Shown here piece after piece: positions 23,331 to 35,040 of a DNA stretch of 64,000 nucleotides. Both the position numbers and the translations under genes were made by a program. A model generated the notes under the pieces. That model was not told the origin of the DNA, did no database searches, and was given only the letters and a program-made list of their open reading frames with translations. Source of the DNA: Toxonevra muliebris. Lineage: Eukaryota > Arthropoda > Insecta > Diptera > Pallopteridae. The DNA lies in the NCBI GenBank assembly GCA_963691655.1, contig OY829326.1, forward strand, positions 93,985,235-94,049,234, in the 5' to 3' direction. Positions within the stretch are counted from its first letter, which is position 1. Each line of letters opens with the position of its first letter.

Positions 23331-24580
23331 CACAAGGATTTCTCAGCGAACAGTGACAAGTGCAACTCTTAAAATGCCATCGAGGTATGTGAAGGAGAAT
23401 ATTGGTGATGTTAAACAGTCTTGGCGTACACCACATACTGTTCATCTTCATCCTCGATTTAATCCGACGTTTTACATTTGTTTCGCGTATTGGTTTTTAT
23501 TGGTGATAAAAAAAACTATTGCTCCTGGTATACATTTACCAGGTGTCTATAGAAGTTATATAAAATTTTTAATAACAATATATTACGATTTAGTTAAATT
23601 GTTACTTAACTTTAGTGCTTTTAAATCCGTTATACATACTCGTATCATATCTACGTAATATATTTGTTTTTATTTAAAATAATTTTAATATGATGTTTAA
23701 AAATATGAGAAAAAACATAATGCTCTGAAATATTTCTTATTCATTATGTCCTTGATTTCCTTTTTCAGATTGTCGCTAACTGTAAAATCGTGATAGCAGC
23801 ACAGCACTTAAAGTGTCACTGACAATTTCCCATAGATACACAAGAAACTTCCGAGCGCGTTTAGATCCAAGTACGTAAGTCTTATAGAATACTAAATATT
23901 TTCTGTTCTTTTATATTTACTAGCTGCTATGTAGTAAACCAACAATGATTTTGACAGTCAACTACATTTTTTTTAACTCAAATTACTTGTTACATACTTA
24001 GGTACATACTCGTACTTTACACAATAGAGTTAGTTACTCGTCGTGATGTTTTCATAAAAGATTTCCATTCAAGTATAAGTCAATTGATTCAATTGCCATT
24101 TTCCTATTTTTTTTTATGCTCTCCTTAACTATTGTAGTTATCATGGCAATAATATCACATAATCTCACACTGCAGTACATTGCATTGTTGTCACGTATTT
24201 TAGGGTAAATGTACTCGTACTTGCTTTTGCTACGCTAGTGATGTGCGCGAAAATATTTGTTAAGGAAAAAAATCAATAGTTAGTGCTATTTGTGTTGCAC
24301 GACACTGTTGTTTGGATGACGATGTCACAACAATGAGGACGATGTCGCTGTTGAGAGAGGGGAGGGGAATGAAAAAATCTGTATAGAAAAAATTGTGTGA
24401 ATGTCAGTAACTTTAACTGGTTGCTCCCTATCTATCTGTTTTTATTATATCTACATAACTGTCTATATGTCTGTCTGTAAGGGAAATGAGAAAATCAATT
24501 TATGAATAAAAGAGTACAAAAAAAAGCGTGTGTCAAAAATGTGCTTACTCGGTAGGATACTATGGACTCACTGTATTATA
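23331..24580. other. Spacer containing the possible exon
   Basis: Apart from the possible exon at 23,769-23,873, no gene recognised. A 101-codon frame at 23,353 has no known domain. Many tacatactcgtac-like short motifs occur around 24,000-24,220. Confidence 0.4.
23769..23873 (+). other. Possible 105-bp untranslated exon
   Basis: An acceptor (ttgatttcctttttcag) ends at 23,768 and a consensus donor (AAGTAC|gtaagt) starts at 23,874. The 105 bases between are more GC-rich than their flanks and have no long open frame. Position and strand fit a leader exon of the pigs-like gene 32 kb downstream. No transcript evidence can be seen from sequence alone. Confidence 0.35.
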
Positions 24581-24662
24581 CAGAGGGACTAGCAAAAGTT
24601 CGCTAATTTGATTGGGAAAAAACAGACAAAAAACAAATTTTCTTATTTAACATATATTATAT

Positions 24663-25125
24663 ATGAGGCGGCTTCGGTCGAAACGTGATATTCAACATTT
24701 TTTTCCAAATGGGTTTTTTTTTGTTTTTGGTTCTCTAAAATCAAGCCGGCATTTTGCAGCATTCAGATTTTGAAAATGTTGATTATTTTTTTAAAATAAT
24801 TATTCGAAAATCTGATTTCGGTAAATACGGACCTAACCTACGGTCAAAACGTGATAAGTGTTTTTGTAAACCTTTGTAAAAAAACTCACTCAGAGCATAA
24901 AATTCAAACGCACGTATCACGTTTTGACATCAGGGTATCCCTGCATTTATCATCGCCAAAACTTCCATTATTTTTTTTATTGCAATTGCTTATTTAAATT
25001 TATTCTATTTGTTATTGTCACATATGAATTTTCGCGAAAAAAAAATAAAAATAAACAAATTTTTTCTTTCATATAAAATTTTGAAATTGTTGGACATCAC
25101 GTTTTGACCGGGGGCCTCTCAGATA
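24663..25125. mobile_element. Element with four GGTCAAAACGTGAT sites
   Basis: The 14-base motif appears forward at 24,675 (cggtcgaaacgtgata) and 24,841 (cggtcaaaacgtgata), and inverted at 24,915 (tatcacgttttgac) and 25,096 (atcacgttttgaccg). The layout, two direct copies at each end in inverted orientation, is like the IR/DR ends of some Tc1-like transposons. No coding sequence is visible. Confidence 0.6.
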
Positions 25126-25194
25126 TATTATATATTATTTTATTAAGCCCTTTCAATTTCAAAACATTCCTCAAAATTAGTTCCGCATTGCTAT

Positions 25195-25300
25195 TGAAGA
25201 CTCTTCTTTCCGCGAAAACCCCCGAGTAACGGATTTCAAGTTAATCAGATCAATTGTGTAAAAATCATTCGCCATTTTCAATTTTGAAAACCTGACATTC
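25195..25300. repeat. Interspersed repeat C, inverted copy
   Basis: cgaaaacccccgagtaacgg and the following 70 bases match the inverse of 16,665-16,735. Confidence 0.6.
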
Positions 25301-25475
25301 TATTCGTAATTATACTTTTCCTACCAGAATCGTCAAAAGAGACGTTTTTGGGAATTATTCAATATCCATATTCAAAATATTTCAGTACCAATTGCAATAC
25401 TCCAATGTATGAAAATATTGCAGTACAGTATTGAAGTCTTAGAAAATATTCAAATTGTTTATTGAAACCTTTTCA

Positions 25476-25548
25476 TTAAATCCGTAATTCTGGGTTATGA
25501 TTTGAAATGTTAGTAGCTTATATAGGATATTGAAAGATTAAGAACTAT
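25476..25548 (+). repeat. Interspersed repeat D, copy 2
   Basis: tagcttatataggatattga with flanks matches the inverse of 20,688-20,760 over about 70 bases, including the trailing aagaact. Confidence 0.6.
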
Positions 25549-25633
25549 CACTAAGATCACTGATGAGGAATTGTGGCGGATTCCGAAACGGCCGTCTGAT
25601 TTGCCCGTCTCTATATACATTGTTGTTGTGATG

Positions 25634-25683
25634 ACTACATTTGTTCATTAACCTGTTTATATATAACTTCAAATAATAAAATA
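25634..25683 (+). repeat. Repeat shared with 8,883-8,936
   Basis: actacatttgttcattaacc followed by tgtttatatataacttcaaataa is present at both places in the same orientation. Confidence 0.6.
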
Positions 25684-26351
25684 AAATATTTTTAACAAAC
25701 TTTAATCAGTTGATTAGTTTTCCTGCTATTAGAAAGTTGTTAGCGATTTTTTAATATCATTAAATTAACGTCATTTCTATATGACTCACGAATTTCTAGT
25801 GGAAATATCTCAAAACCATGATGTATAGGCGAAAAACTCCTGTTGAGTGTATGTTTTATTATATATTTTAAATTAAGCTTAAAAGTATACAACACATAAT
25901 TTCTATATCAAAAACAGTTGTGAAATATACTTACATATCAATGGAATCGTGGACCATATCGAAAATTGTTTTTATTTATTGTATTGTTTTATTGCATAGT
26001 TTATTTTAGTTTATAGTTTATTTTTTCCTAATTGAAATTGTAATTAATATTTACATTAGGCGATGTAGACGTGCAAAAAACGAAGAAAGTACATTGAAAA
26101 GAGAAAATAAAAATTTTAAAAATCCATGGTTACATTTTTTGGAACATAAATATTTTTTGGAATATAAAAAGGAAAACTTTTATAATGAAGTAATCAACAA
26201 TGCGTAATCTCACATGAGAGTGCAGAAGGGACTCATTTATTTTTTTTTTGGGTTTTTAACTCATTTAATCGTGAAATTTCGATAAGCAAACAAATTTTTC
26301 ATACAAAACTAAATTAAATTTTTTGAAAAAAATTTTGTTCGTCCAAAACCT

Positions 26352-26412
26352 GAAGTGACCCCAAAAAAAATTTTACAGATTCGTGATCAGGAACCCAAAA
26401 CACTCGGAAAAA
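26352..26412 (+). repeat. Interspersed repeat E, copy 1
   Basis: ttttacagattcgtgatcag, preceded by tgaccccaaaaaaaa, matches 44,040-44,100 (tttgcagattcgtgatcat, preceded by tgatccaaaaaaaaa). Confidence 0.55.
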
Positions 26413-26955
26413 ACCGTGTAGCAATCCAGATACTGTTTGCTGTTGTACGGTGTTATTTCTTGGGTCAGTCTTGGGATCTTCATCAATATTAAATTTTAGC
26501 CTTAACCAGAGTCACATTTGTAAAGTCTGTTGAATATTTCGGACAGCCTTCATTAGATATGTCCATCACAGAAAAATGCTCGGTGTAGAATTTTATTTCA
26601 CATGCATTTTAGCATTTGTGAAAAATTGCATTAACTTAAACTAACGAAATCCGTAAAGAATGGCAAATCGAATTTTTTGCTGTAATTTTTGCCGACCTTA
26701 CATCAATAATTTTATTTTTTCTCGTCTTTACTCCTTCCAATTTTACTAAAATTTTTAAAGAAATATCGTATTATTATTTCTTATCTATAATCAGCATTAA
26801 TTTTGAAATTTCAAATTCCAGTTTTTCATATTTCTGACTATACCGGAGGAAGAAAATGATAGATATTGCAAATCGTCTTCAACATTAGCTTTCGATTTTC
26901 CAACAACTTATAAAAATACCACGAAGTTAGCGAAACTTTTGCTAGCCCCCTCGTA

Positions 26956-28532
26956 TTCGCCGTAGTTTGAAAGGGACTTTGTGCAACGAAAGAGTATAAA
27001 GTCTAATAAAATAGTTCTAGGGTACATATTTGTAAAGTGTCTGTCTGTCTGTCTGTCTATCTGCATATGCATGCAAAAATAAGTATTGTTATATTTATAT
27101 AAAAAAAAATCAGATACTTACTTTTGTTTTACAGTCTGGCATTGAAATGCAGACATTGTCTGTAAATTTTTTGTTTGAATAAAAAAAAAACATGTAGCTT
27201 TATAATATCTGTCGATGTCAGTACGTGTATCTAACTTTCACATATGCCAGTAGCAAAAAATTAAGTTTTAATTAAAATATCAATAAAATTTTTTGTAGAA
27301 AAATAAACAAAAAAAGTGAATTTTTTCAATTAAAATAGTTTTATTTTTATTTGTAAACTACATAAGTGTAATTGCTGCCAAGTTGAATACCAACTACTGC
27401 AAAAAATATTCTAATACTCCTACACTAGGTAAGAGTAAATAGATTTAAGTTCAATCACAAACCCGTTTAAGACTTCCCACATCAGTGTTAACATTCAAAT
27501 GAGATTAAATTAAAACTTTTTGGCAGCTTCTTGTATCTAAATATTCGTATGTAGCTAGATACAAACATATTAAGATTTGCAAGAAAAATTACATACATAT
27601 TGTGTGCAATAATTTTGCCATTACATTTCTCAAATTTACCTCAAATGCTCGTATATCGAAATGACAGATCTTTGACTTCTCACCATCACCATCACATATG
27701 GTTTAAATAGATTTTGGCTTGTCAGCTTCTTGTAAGCATACCAAATTAGATTTTTTTATTCATATACCATACATACATAATAATTTCTTGTATTTTATTA
27801 ACTACTTATTAATTACAAATATAATAAAAAGTAACCAGAAGTTTAGTTATGTTTTATGCCAAATTTAAATTTGATTGATTGTAATCTTCATGGTAAAAAG
27901 CATAAATAAATGAATGAATTTGGCTTGCAAATTTTCTAGCGTAGGCTTTTGAATAGTTTTTTTTTTTTGACGATTTCTTTAAGACGGTGGAAAAAAGTTT
28001 GTACAGTTTATTTTAAACTGTTGTCAATTTTTTTTTCAGAATATTTGCAGATCTGGCAATCACTGCCTTGTCTATCTAAGGTATCTAAGCTCTCTTCTTT
28101 AAAAGGGAGGCGTAGAGACTGACTTGGCCGATTTCTGAGAATTATATCGCCATCACTAAGGTTCCAAAAGTTGTTTAAAAAAACTACAGTATTTTGACTT
28201 CAAAATAGCCTTGCAGAACTCTGAGGCTATAAGATCTTACTTAGATATTGTATTTTAAAATCTACATTTATTTTTTTATAGACGAACACCAGTTTGGCTA
28301 GAATTGTTCTGAAAATGTACCTAGGGGAGAAAAAGTTCTGATAGGGCACATATGCTGCAATGAGCGTAAAAAATTAGACACTTAATACTACATATAGTTT
28401 AAAAGATGTAGAAATGTAATATTATCTACAATATGTATTTGAAATCGTATTAAAATAAAAAATAAAAAAAATACTTAAGGAGGTCGTCTTATGTGATGGG
28501 TCGAAAAAGTCGAAATTTTTGGTTTTGCTTAA
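26956..28532. other. AT-rich spacer
   Basis: No gene recognised. CTGT tetranucleotide run at 27,039-27,058, several T and A runs, and long AT stretches. Confidence 0.4.
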
Positions 28533-28655
28533 CCCATTAAGAACGAGCGGGAACCAAATTAGAAAGAAAGTAACTTGAGCAAAAATTATTTTTGAACTTG
28601 GCTCAGGAACGGCTTAGCGACAAGGTGCCATATGGCACCGCTAGGCAATACTGGG
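28533..28655. mobile_element. TTAA-flanked MITE, family B
   Basis: TTAA occurs immediately outside both ends (28,529 and 28,656), and the ends are CCCATT...TGGG. It contains the perfect 16-base palindrome ggtgccatatggcacc (near 28,624-28,639). TTAA targets and CCC-type ends suggest piggyBac-like mobilisation. Part of it recurs inverted at 9,205-9,285. Confidence 0.65.
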
Positions 28656-28667
28656 TTAACTCGGTTC

Positions 28668-29308
28668 TATGAGGGCAGTTTGATAAGTCAGTGAATTTCC
28701 CGCGTATAGTAACTTTAATCGCAACACTGCTTCTGTCAATTACCATTTGTTAATAGACTACTGACGAATTTTGAGCAAGCTGCATCATTCAGTTTATGTT
28801 TGACAGACAACTTCGTGAATTTCGACAAAAATGGAAAAAAGGGAATTTCGTGTGCTCATCAAGCATTATTTTTTGCTTAAAAAGCCATCACCGAAACCAA
28901 GGAAAAGCTTGATAAATACTATGGGGAGTCTGCGCCACCAACTTCAATGGTTAAGAAATGGTTTATTGAATTCCGTTGTGGTTATGCCAGAACAAGTGAC
29001 GCCGAACGTTCAGGTCGCTCAAAAACTGTGGTCACGTCAGAAATCGTCGATAAAATCCATGAAATGATATTGGACAATCAGAGAATGAAAGTGCGTGAGG
29101 TGGCTAAGACTGTAGGCATCTCAACTGAGTGGGTACATTATACTTTACATGAATATTTGGACTTGAAAAAGCTATCCGCGCGATGAGTACCACGATTTCT
29201 CACACTCGACTTATAAGCGCAACCGTGTGACCACTCCAAAGAAGTGTTTGGCGATGTTCAGCCGTAACCCGAACGAAACGCTTTTTTGTCGAAAAAACTG
29301 CCCTCGTA
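28668..29308 (+). mobile_element. Internally deleted mariner element
   Basis: Both ends survive: TA tgagggcagtttgataagt at the left and inverted cgagggcagttttttcg at the right, with TA on each side (28,668 and 29,307). About 640 bases remain against roughly 1.3 kb for a complete mariner. The 5' half of the transposase gene runs from 28,831 to about 29,280; the catalytic half is gone and the right ITR follows directly. Confidence 0.85.
28831..29280 (+). pseudogene. Mariner transposase, N-terminal half, broken
   Basis: The start is MEKREFRVLIKHYFLLKK at an ATG. After a frame change near 28,888 the sequence reads KEKLDKYYGESAP in the second frame, then MVKKWFIEFRCG, RTSDAERSGRSK, KIHEMILDNQRMKVREVAK and TVGISTEWVHYTLHEYLDLK. 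This is the paired helix-turn-helix DNA-binding region of mariner transposases with the usual linker. At KLSAR a TGA replaces the tryptophan codon of the R-W-V-P motif, and a further frame change precedes a short run matching the R-N-R-V-T-T region. No DD34D catalytic residues remain. It is dead, but the spelling is still close to the family, so the insertion is not very old. Confidence 0.85.
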
Positions 29309-31816
29309 TAACATCTCTAGAATATGTGTGTAAACGGAATTTTTAAAATTCACAGTCGATTGAAAGTTGCAGGCAGATGTAGAACTTGGCGGACGCTGGT
29401 CAGCAGTCATGTATAATTGAATTTTGAAACGCAATTTTCTCAAAATTGCATTATTTTAAATGGCTGCCACGATATTTAATTTTCAATATCTTAATTCTGG
29501 TTCAAACTCCTAGGCCACAGATCTATCAATTAAAATGCTGTTACAATTTTTGATTTCAGATAAGCAAGACAGCTAGAATCATGGCAGCAATCACCCAACT
29601 TTTTTTTGAGACGTGTGTCGTTGTCCAGATATATAATCGATTTAATTGCATATTTTGGTATGTAGAAAATTTTAAATAGTTTTTAATGTTAATAAATATA
29701 TGATAAAAATATAGAGCTAGTAAATCTATGGGAGGTAGGCGTGGTTATTGCCTGATGTTTATTATTTACACAAAACATTTAAACAAAGTGTGTTGAATTT
29801 TATTCAATGTACTCCAATATTCCTTTGATTTAAATTTTTAAATATTTAACTTGAACAATTTTTGCCATTTCCGAATTTTTGTTGATAATAAAAAATAGAT
29901 CCTGCCATAGCCATTCATATGTGGATTAGTATTCAAAACCTAACCACTTTTAACCAAACTTATATTTCGAAATCACAAAAAAATATTGTAAAACAAATTC
30001 CAGGTTTCTTAAATATATATCCTTGCATATTTACATTTTTTCTCCTTCATAACTAAAACACCGCACTCAAATATCTTTATTCAATAAAAAGTTACAGATT
30101 TTGGTCCACATCTCAAACTTCGAAAACACAAATTATGCTACTGTGTGACGATTAGTTATGAGCGTTATAAAGAAAATTGTACACCGAGTGTTTGGGGTAT
30201 AAAAATGGTTCCGAGTAGTAGCGAATTTTTCCGAAGCGATTTTTTTTACACAAAAACCAAACGTTATTTCCTTGAGTGTAACTGTAGTGGTTGATTTTAA
30301 CTTCAGGTCAATACACTATACTATTTTTTTAAACATTAAAAAATTCGCATCTTTACGCATTTTAAGTGAAACGGAATTTTTTCATATTATGTTAGCAAAT
30401 AAATAATTTCTATGGGTTTAGTAGCTTCTGCATTATCATTCAATTTCTTCTGAGAGCAAATGAAACATCGTACATTCCTCAAATTTTCAACGCCACAATA
30501 GTATTTTCCAAATAAAGGAGAGGGGGAGGGGGGAAGTGAGTTTGTTGATTAACCCCCTCTTTGGGGGAGGGGGGGGGCTTGGTTCAAAATTGAACGTTGC
30601 TTCAAAAACTTGAGTCAAACATTTTTAAAGGAAAAAAAAAACTCCAACCTGCCTGTTTGCAATATCTAGATTCGCTAAGGTCTAAATTATCTCATTCCGC
30701 GTCTATTCAATATGAAATTTTTAGGTTTTGGACGCGAGAATCAAGATGCTGCCCTCGCAGAGCCAACTGAATAAAATTAACTACTCCGCATCTTGAAACT
30801 TTGCAAAAAATCACCCTGAGCCTTACTAGAAACATCGTTGAAAGAGGGAAAGTTGACGTTTTACAGCAAAAAATTTGATGAACTGTGCTCAGATTTTTTT
30901 TTTTCAAGGAAGAAAGTACAAAATTAAATTAAAAGTAATAATTCTATTGCTCTCAACTTCGAACACCAAGAAAATTACTACACCGACTCTTCTATTTCTT
31001 CCGACACATTCTTTGGGATTATCTCCACTTTCCAAAACCTCTGTAAATTTGACTGAGATTCCGCAGCTTTGCTTTATGCACAAATAAATAACTTCAAGGA
31101 ATTAATTTCAATCAAGATAAATCAAATCATAAGCCATTTTCATTGATTGAAAACTGTATCTAAAAATCATTTAAATTGGATTCCACAAAAGGCTGACCTC
31201 CCCATAATCACACTAGATATTTATTACTACTGTAAATCATTTTATAAAAACAAGCAAAACTCTTTCAAAAAATAAGTAAAGTCTCAAGTTCGCATACTTC
31301 TTCATGCCAATTCCCTGAATACATATAAAATAAAAAATTCTTGAATCAAAAGAAAAAATTCATGAGAAACCAAATCCGCATCAAGTTCATTGTAGATATT
31401 TGCAGGCACATATACAAGCATTTGTGCGCCTGCCTGCCTGACTGCTTGCCGTTACCGTATCAGAATCTTTTGTAGTTGAAATCACAAAAGAAAAATCCGC
31501 CAAACTATAATAAATAAACGATTAACACCAAAAATCGCTTAAGATAATTTATTAAAATTATTATTATTATTTTTTTGTTGTTGTACAATTTAGCCTGCAG
31601 CATCGATGATTTGCACAAAACACGCCAAATATATAGAGAAAGAGTGAAGAAAAAAAACCCAAGCAATCGAAAACTGTCAAATAAAGAAGCTTGTCGGTGA
31701 GCTAATGTCATGTTTTTGCCAATTTCATAATCGAATATCATTAATCAAAACATTTAGCATTCGTTTCGATATTCGAATTTCCTGAAATAATCAATTGATA
31801 TTAACGAATACATATA
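29309..31816. other. AT-rich spacer
   Basis: No gene recognised. G-rich/C-rich stretch at 30,518-30,582 (several runs of four or more G, and an inverted C run). Frames of 60-78 codons have no recognisable domains. Confidence 0.4.
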
Positions 31817-32439
31817 CAGTAAACGTTCGCTAATCCGAACGCTCTTTAATGTGAATAACAAGAAATCGGAACAGAAGAAGAAGAAGAAAAGCTAATGCGG
31901 AATGCTAACATTATTTTTCTTCTCCTAGGTATTTTTTTTTATGATAAATGATGTTTTGAGCTGTGGATAAAAAGTGTTGAAGAGGCTATGTCTCATCTAA
32001 TTTTTTTTACATGTAATGTATTTGATGTGATCTAGAATTCTTACAGTTTTTAAGGTGACAAAAAGAAAGATCCTAAGCCAATATAGAGTTCTGAAGTTGA
32101 CCTACAGCTTCTAAAGTGATCAGGAGTTTCTAAGGCGATTTTAAATTTAAATTTAATTAATAGAAAGTTTCCAATTCGAGTACGATCTAGTGTTTTTATG
32201 TTAATCACCGTTTTTTAGGTGATGACACTGCGGTGGCAGGGTTTGGACCGAGAGCTAAATACTTTGAGCCTATGGAAATAAATCCTAAATTTTTTCAAAT
32301 AGAGATTTAGGGAATCAATAGATATGGCAATTTGAAAATCGAGTGAGATATTAAAATTATGTCTTAAAGGTCAAGCAATCATTCGAGGATTATGCTTGTT
32401 TGACAATACCTCTAGAATAGTGTGGGATTGTTGAGCAAG

Positions 32440-32905
32440 TACAATAAAATCCGCATATGCTGGGTTCAACGACGCATTCGGGTAGAGGGCAATGAACAAG
32501 CGGGTGAGCTGGCTAAAAAAGAAGTAGCTACCCCATCCTTAGTTCCTGAACACTTTTGAGACTACGTAAGAGATAGGAGGAGATAGGCAAGAGTCAACAA
32601 CTTTTTCTTTATTATCCAGGACTGAGAAAGCCAAAACCCTTTTATGTAACTATTATGTGAGGAGACACGCATTATGTATTGGTCACCACAAAAACATTTT
32701 ATGTATATTAGATAGTATTCTGACTATGTACTGTGGGCTCAGAGAACACGCCCATAAAATAGGTATTGAGGGAAGCTTAAAATTTTGGTTTTGTAATGAC
32801 AAAAAAGAATTATCTGAACATATTTTAACAGATTGCAGAGCACAGATCCAGAAAAGGAATCAATCCCTGGGCGTGTACCAAGTTCACTGTACTGACCGGC
32901 TGTAA
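32440..32905 (+). pseudogene. LINE RNase H and zinc-knuckle tail, broken
   Basis: From 32,442 the frame reads KIRICWVQRRIRVEGNEQAG and continues ELAKKEVA, the last RNase H motif. After a stop and a gap, an 82-codon frame from 32,657 carries YCGLREHAHKIGIEGSLKF and FCNDKKELSEHILTDCRAQ, the C-terminal cysteine/histidine tail (the first cysteine has changed). A different subfamily from that at 13.3 kb (LREHAHKIG against LGVNMKNLG). Confidence 0.7.
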
Positions 32906-33474
32906 TTCTCAAATTCATGAGGAAAACGGGACTTGATGAAGTGCTCTAGGCAAACTAGACTAGACAACGCAAAGGGAGGCAAGTATAATAGATTTTACAG
33001 ATCACTGTAGAACCAAAAATAATCTCTCTGACAGATATAAGAATAAGGTGATCAAAAGTTTCTAAGTTCACCGAGAATTTCGAGACTGCTCGAAAGCCCT
33101 AGGCCAAGCAAGAGTTTCAAACTGAACAAACAACAGAAAGAAGTAGTAGATCTATTTTACAATGGCGAATCTAACCCGTTATAAAATATGTTTCGTATAT
33201 TATCGTTGTTTCTAGAAATTTATTTTGAAGTTTTCTATCAGCCGAAATTGGATGTTTTAGTTAAAAAAAAGCCCAGTAATTAGAATTAGGATCTACAATG
33301 AACTATTTGTTGTTATTGTAGTAGCTACAAATAGAGTCAAGAAAATAAATATCAATATGTTTTTTAAGTGGTTATGCCAAGTGTTGTTCAAAATATCAAT
33401 GCCCAGGAAGACGTTAAGTTGCGTCAAGTCATCTCTGTGTTGCGTAATTTTCGACAGCTCTTGTTTCTGAGGTA

Positions 33475-33720
33475 GGCAGTCCCTGGTCGAGACGTCGTTC
33501 CGGGAACCTAGACCCGTCTGCTAGGTTACCTTGGTTGCCTGGAGTTCCGGGTGCCTTAGGTTCGATTCCCAGATAGAAAGTAATTGCTTTAAAAATTGTC
33601 CGTACGGATTGTTCTTATAAAATGAGTCACTTCTGTGACTTAGTGATTCAATATGCTTAACTGCTTGATTGGAAAACCAGTTCGATTTTCTGGTAGAGAA
33701 TTGAATCCATTTAAAAAAAA
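33475..33720 (+). repeat. Two tRNA B-box-like motifs
   Basis: ggttcgattcc at 33,559 is a perfect B box and agttcgattttct near 33,681 is a weaker one, each preceded by tRNA-like text but without a well-spaced A box. Possibly degenerate tRNA-derived SINE units in tandem; weak. Confidence 0.25.
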
Positions 33721-33756
33721 TTAAAGAACCATTTGTATAAGCGAGTGCTTACTGTA

Positions 33757-35040
33757 AATTCATGCATACATAGGAGTATCCAAATATTTTTTTTTTTTGG
33801 CATTTGCAAAAATTTCTATAAGACTACTACTTGACATCGAACTATGAATTCGACGGCAACGACGGCGACGACGACGACCACCACCCAGTTGAGTTTGAAT
33901 TTAATTGCATCTATGGTTTCAATATTTAGTACTTATAATTGTCGACTCTAACGACTTCAGCAGCTTTCGATTGTTTTGATAAACTTGAGCTATGTGGGCC
34001 TTCTAAGCCATTCATATAATGAATACCACCAAATACATATATACATACTTTGAAGTACTGTAGGTATTTCGCTACTTGAAGGTGTCAACTTTGCAGCTTT
34101 TTTTGTTGTTGTTGTTGTGGTTGCTTGAATGTATTTATGTTGATGAAGCTAACATTCATTTACTGGGGTTCATTAACCGTGTATAGTTCACCATACGACG
34201 ACTTATGCAAAATGAAGAAACAACTAACAAAAAAAAAACAAAAAGCCAAGCACACTAAGGTTGAAGGTAAAATGTGGAGGCTTTTTAGATACGCATATTC
34301 GCATACATGTTTATATCGGTTTTTTATTTTTTTATATTTTGTAGTTGTATGATGAACGTTTTTAAGTAGTTGCTTTGCGGTTATGTGACCCACAATTGGG
34401 TCAAGTCGCTATGGAACTTACTTTCAATATATTGTAAATACAATTTAATGTGAAAAAAGTAAAAACGTTTAGAAGAAGCTTAATAGTAAATGTTGAAATC
34501 CAGAATTTCTTTTGTGTAATTTTTAGCATTTAAGTATGTGTTAAGCTTCAATAATTTTACGCATTTGCAAATATTTTAATTGAACATTTACTTTCTCTCA
34601 TTATAAATTCCTTCTCCTAAATTGATGTGTGTGTTTCATCCTAACCTTTATACAAGCTTATAATTAATAATAGTAGATATATAAATTATAAATGTCCATA
34701 GGCGTTATTATGTTAGTTTTTTGTTGTTTATCAAATTAGCGTTGTTTACTAGAAAGATAATAAGGTTTTAGTTTCACAGCATCACAAGCAAAATAATTTT
34801 TGTCTTATTATGTAATAATAGCCAAAGTTGCTGAGACGAATCCATTCAACAAGAATCCATACTTTACTCAAATCGAGTATTGAAAGAAAAATTTCATTTG
34901 GGAAATAAATTGTAAGGAAAATACCGACATGGTTAAGGCGTTATATACGTTAGGGCTCGGGAAAATTGAGGGTTTTTTATTGATTTTTTTCAAGTATGTA
35001 ATCATAGTTTTATTTAAACGATTTACAAAGTATCGAATAG
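33757..35040. other. AT-rich spacer
   Basis: No gene recognised. A CGA/CCA trinucleotide stretch at 33,851-33,886, GTT runs at 34,102-34,118, and T runs. The overlapping 75- and 77-codon frames at 34,125-34,393 look accidental. Confidence 0.4.

Larger units (their letters stand above)
24581..26953. mobile_element. Mariner-type TIR pair, 2.37 kb
   Basis: Left end after TA: cagagggactagcaaaagtt, then cgctaa. Right end inverted before TA: cgagggggctagcaaaagtt, then tcgctaa. The ends match over about 28 bases and TA flanks both sides (24,579 and 26,954), as expected for a Tc1/mariner insertion. No transposase could be read inside; the interior contains a nested four-site repeat element and copies of repeats C, D and E, so it is an old, heavily invaded shell. 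Confidence 0.65.
31817..33754. mobile_element. Pogo-like TIR pair, 1.94 kb
   Basis: Left end after TA: cagtaaacgttcgctaatcc, then gaacgctctttaat. Right end inverted before TA: cagtaagcactcgcttatac, then aaatggttctttaat. The ends align over about 40 bases with TA on both sides, a pogo-type pattern. The interior carries a LINE tail and tRNA-like B boxes; no pogo transposase is readable. Confidence 0.55.
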
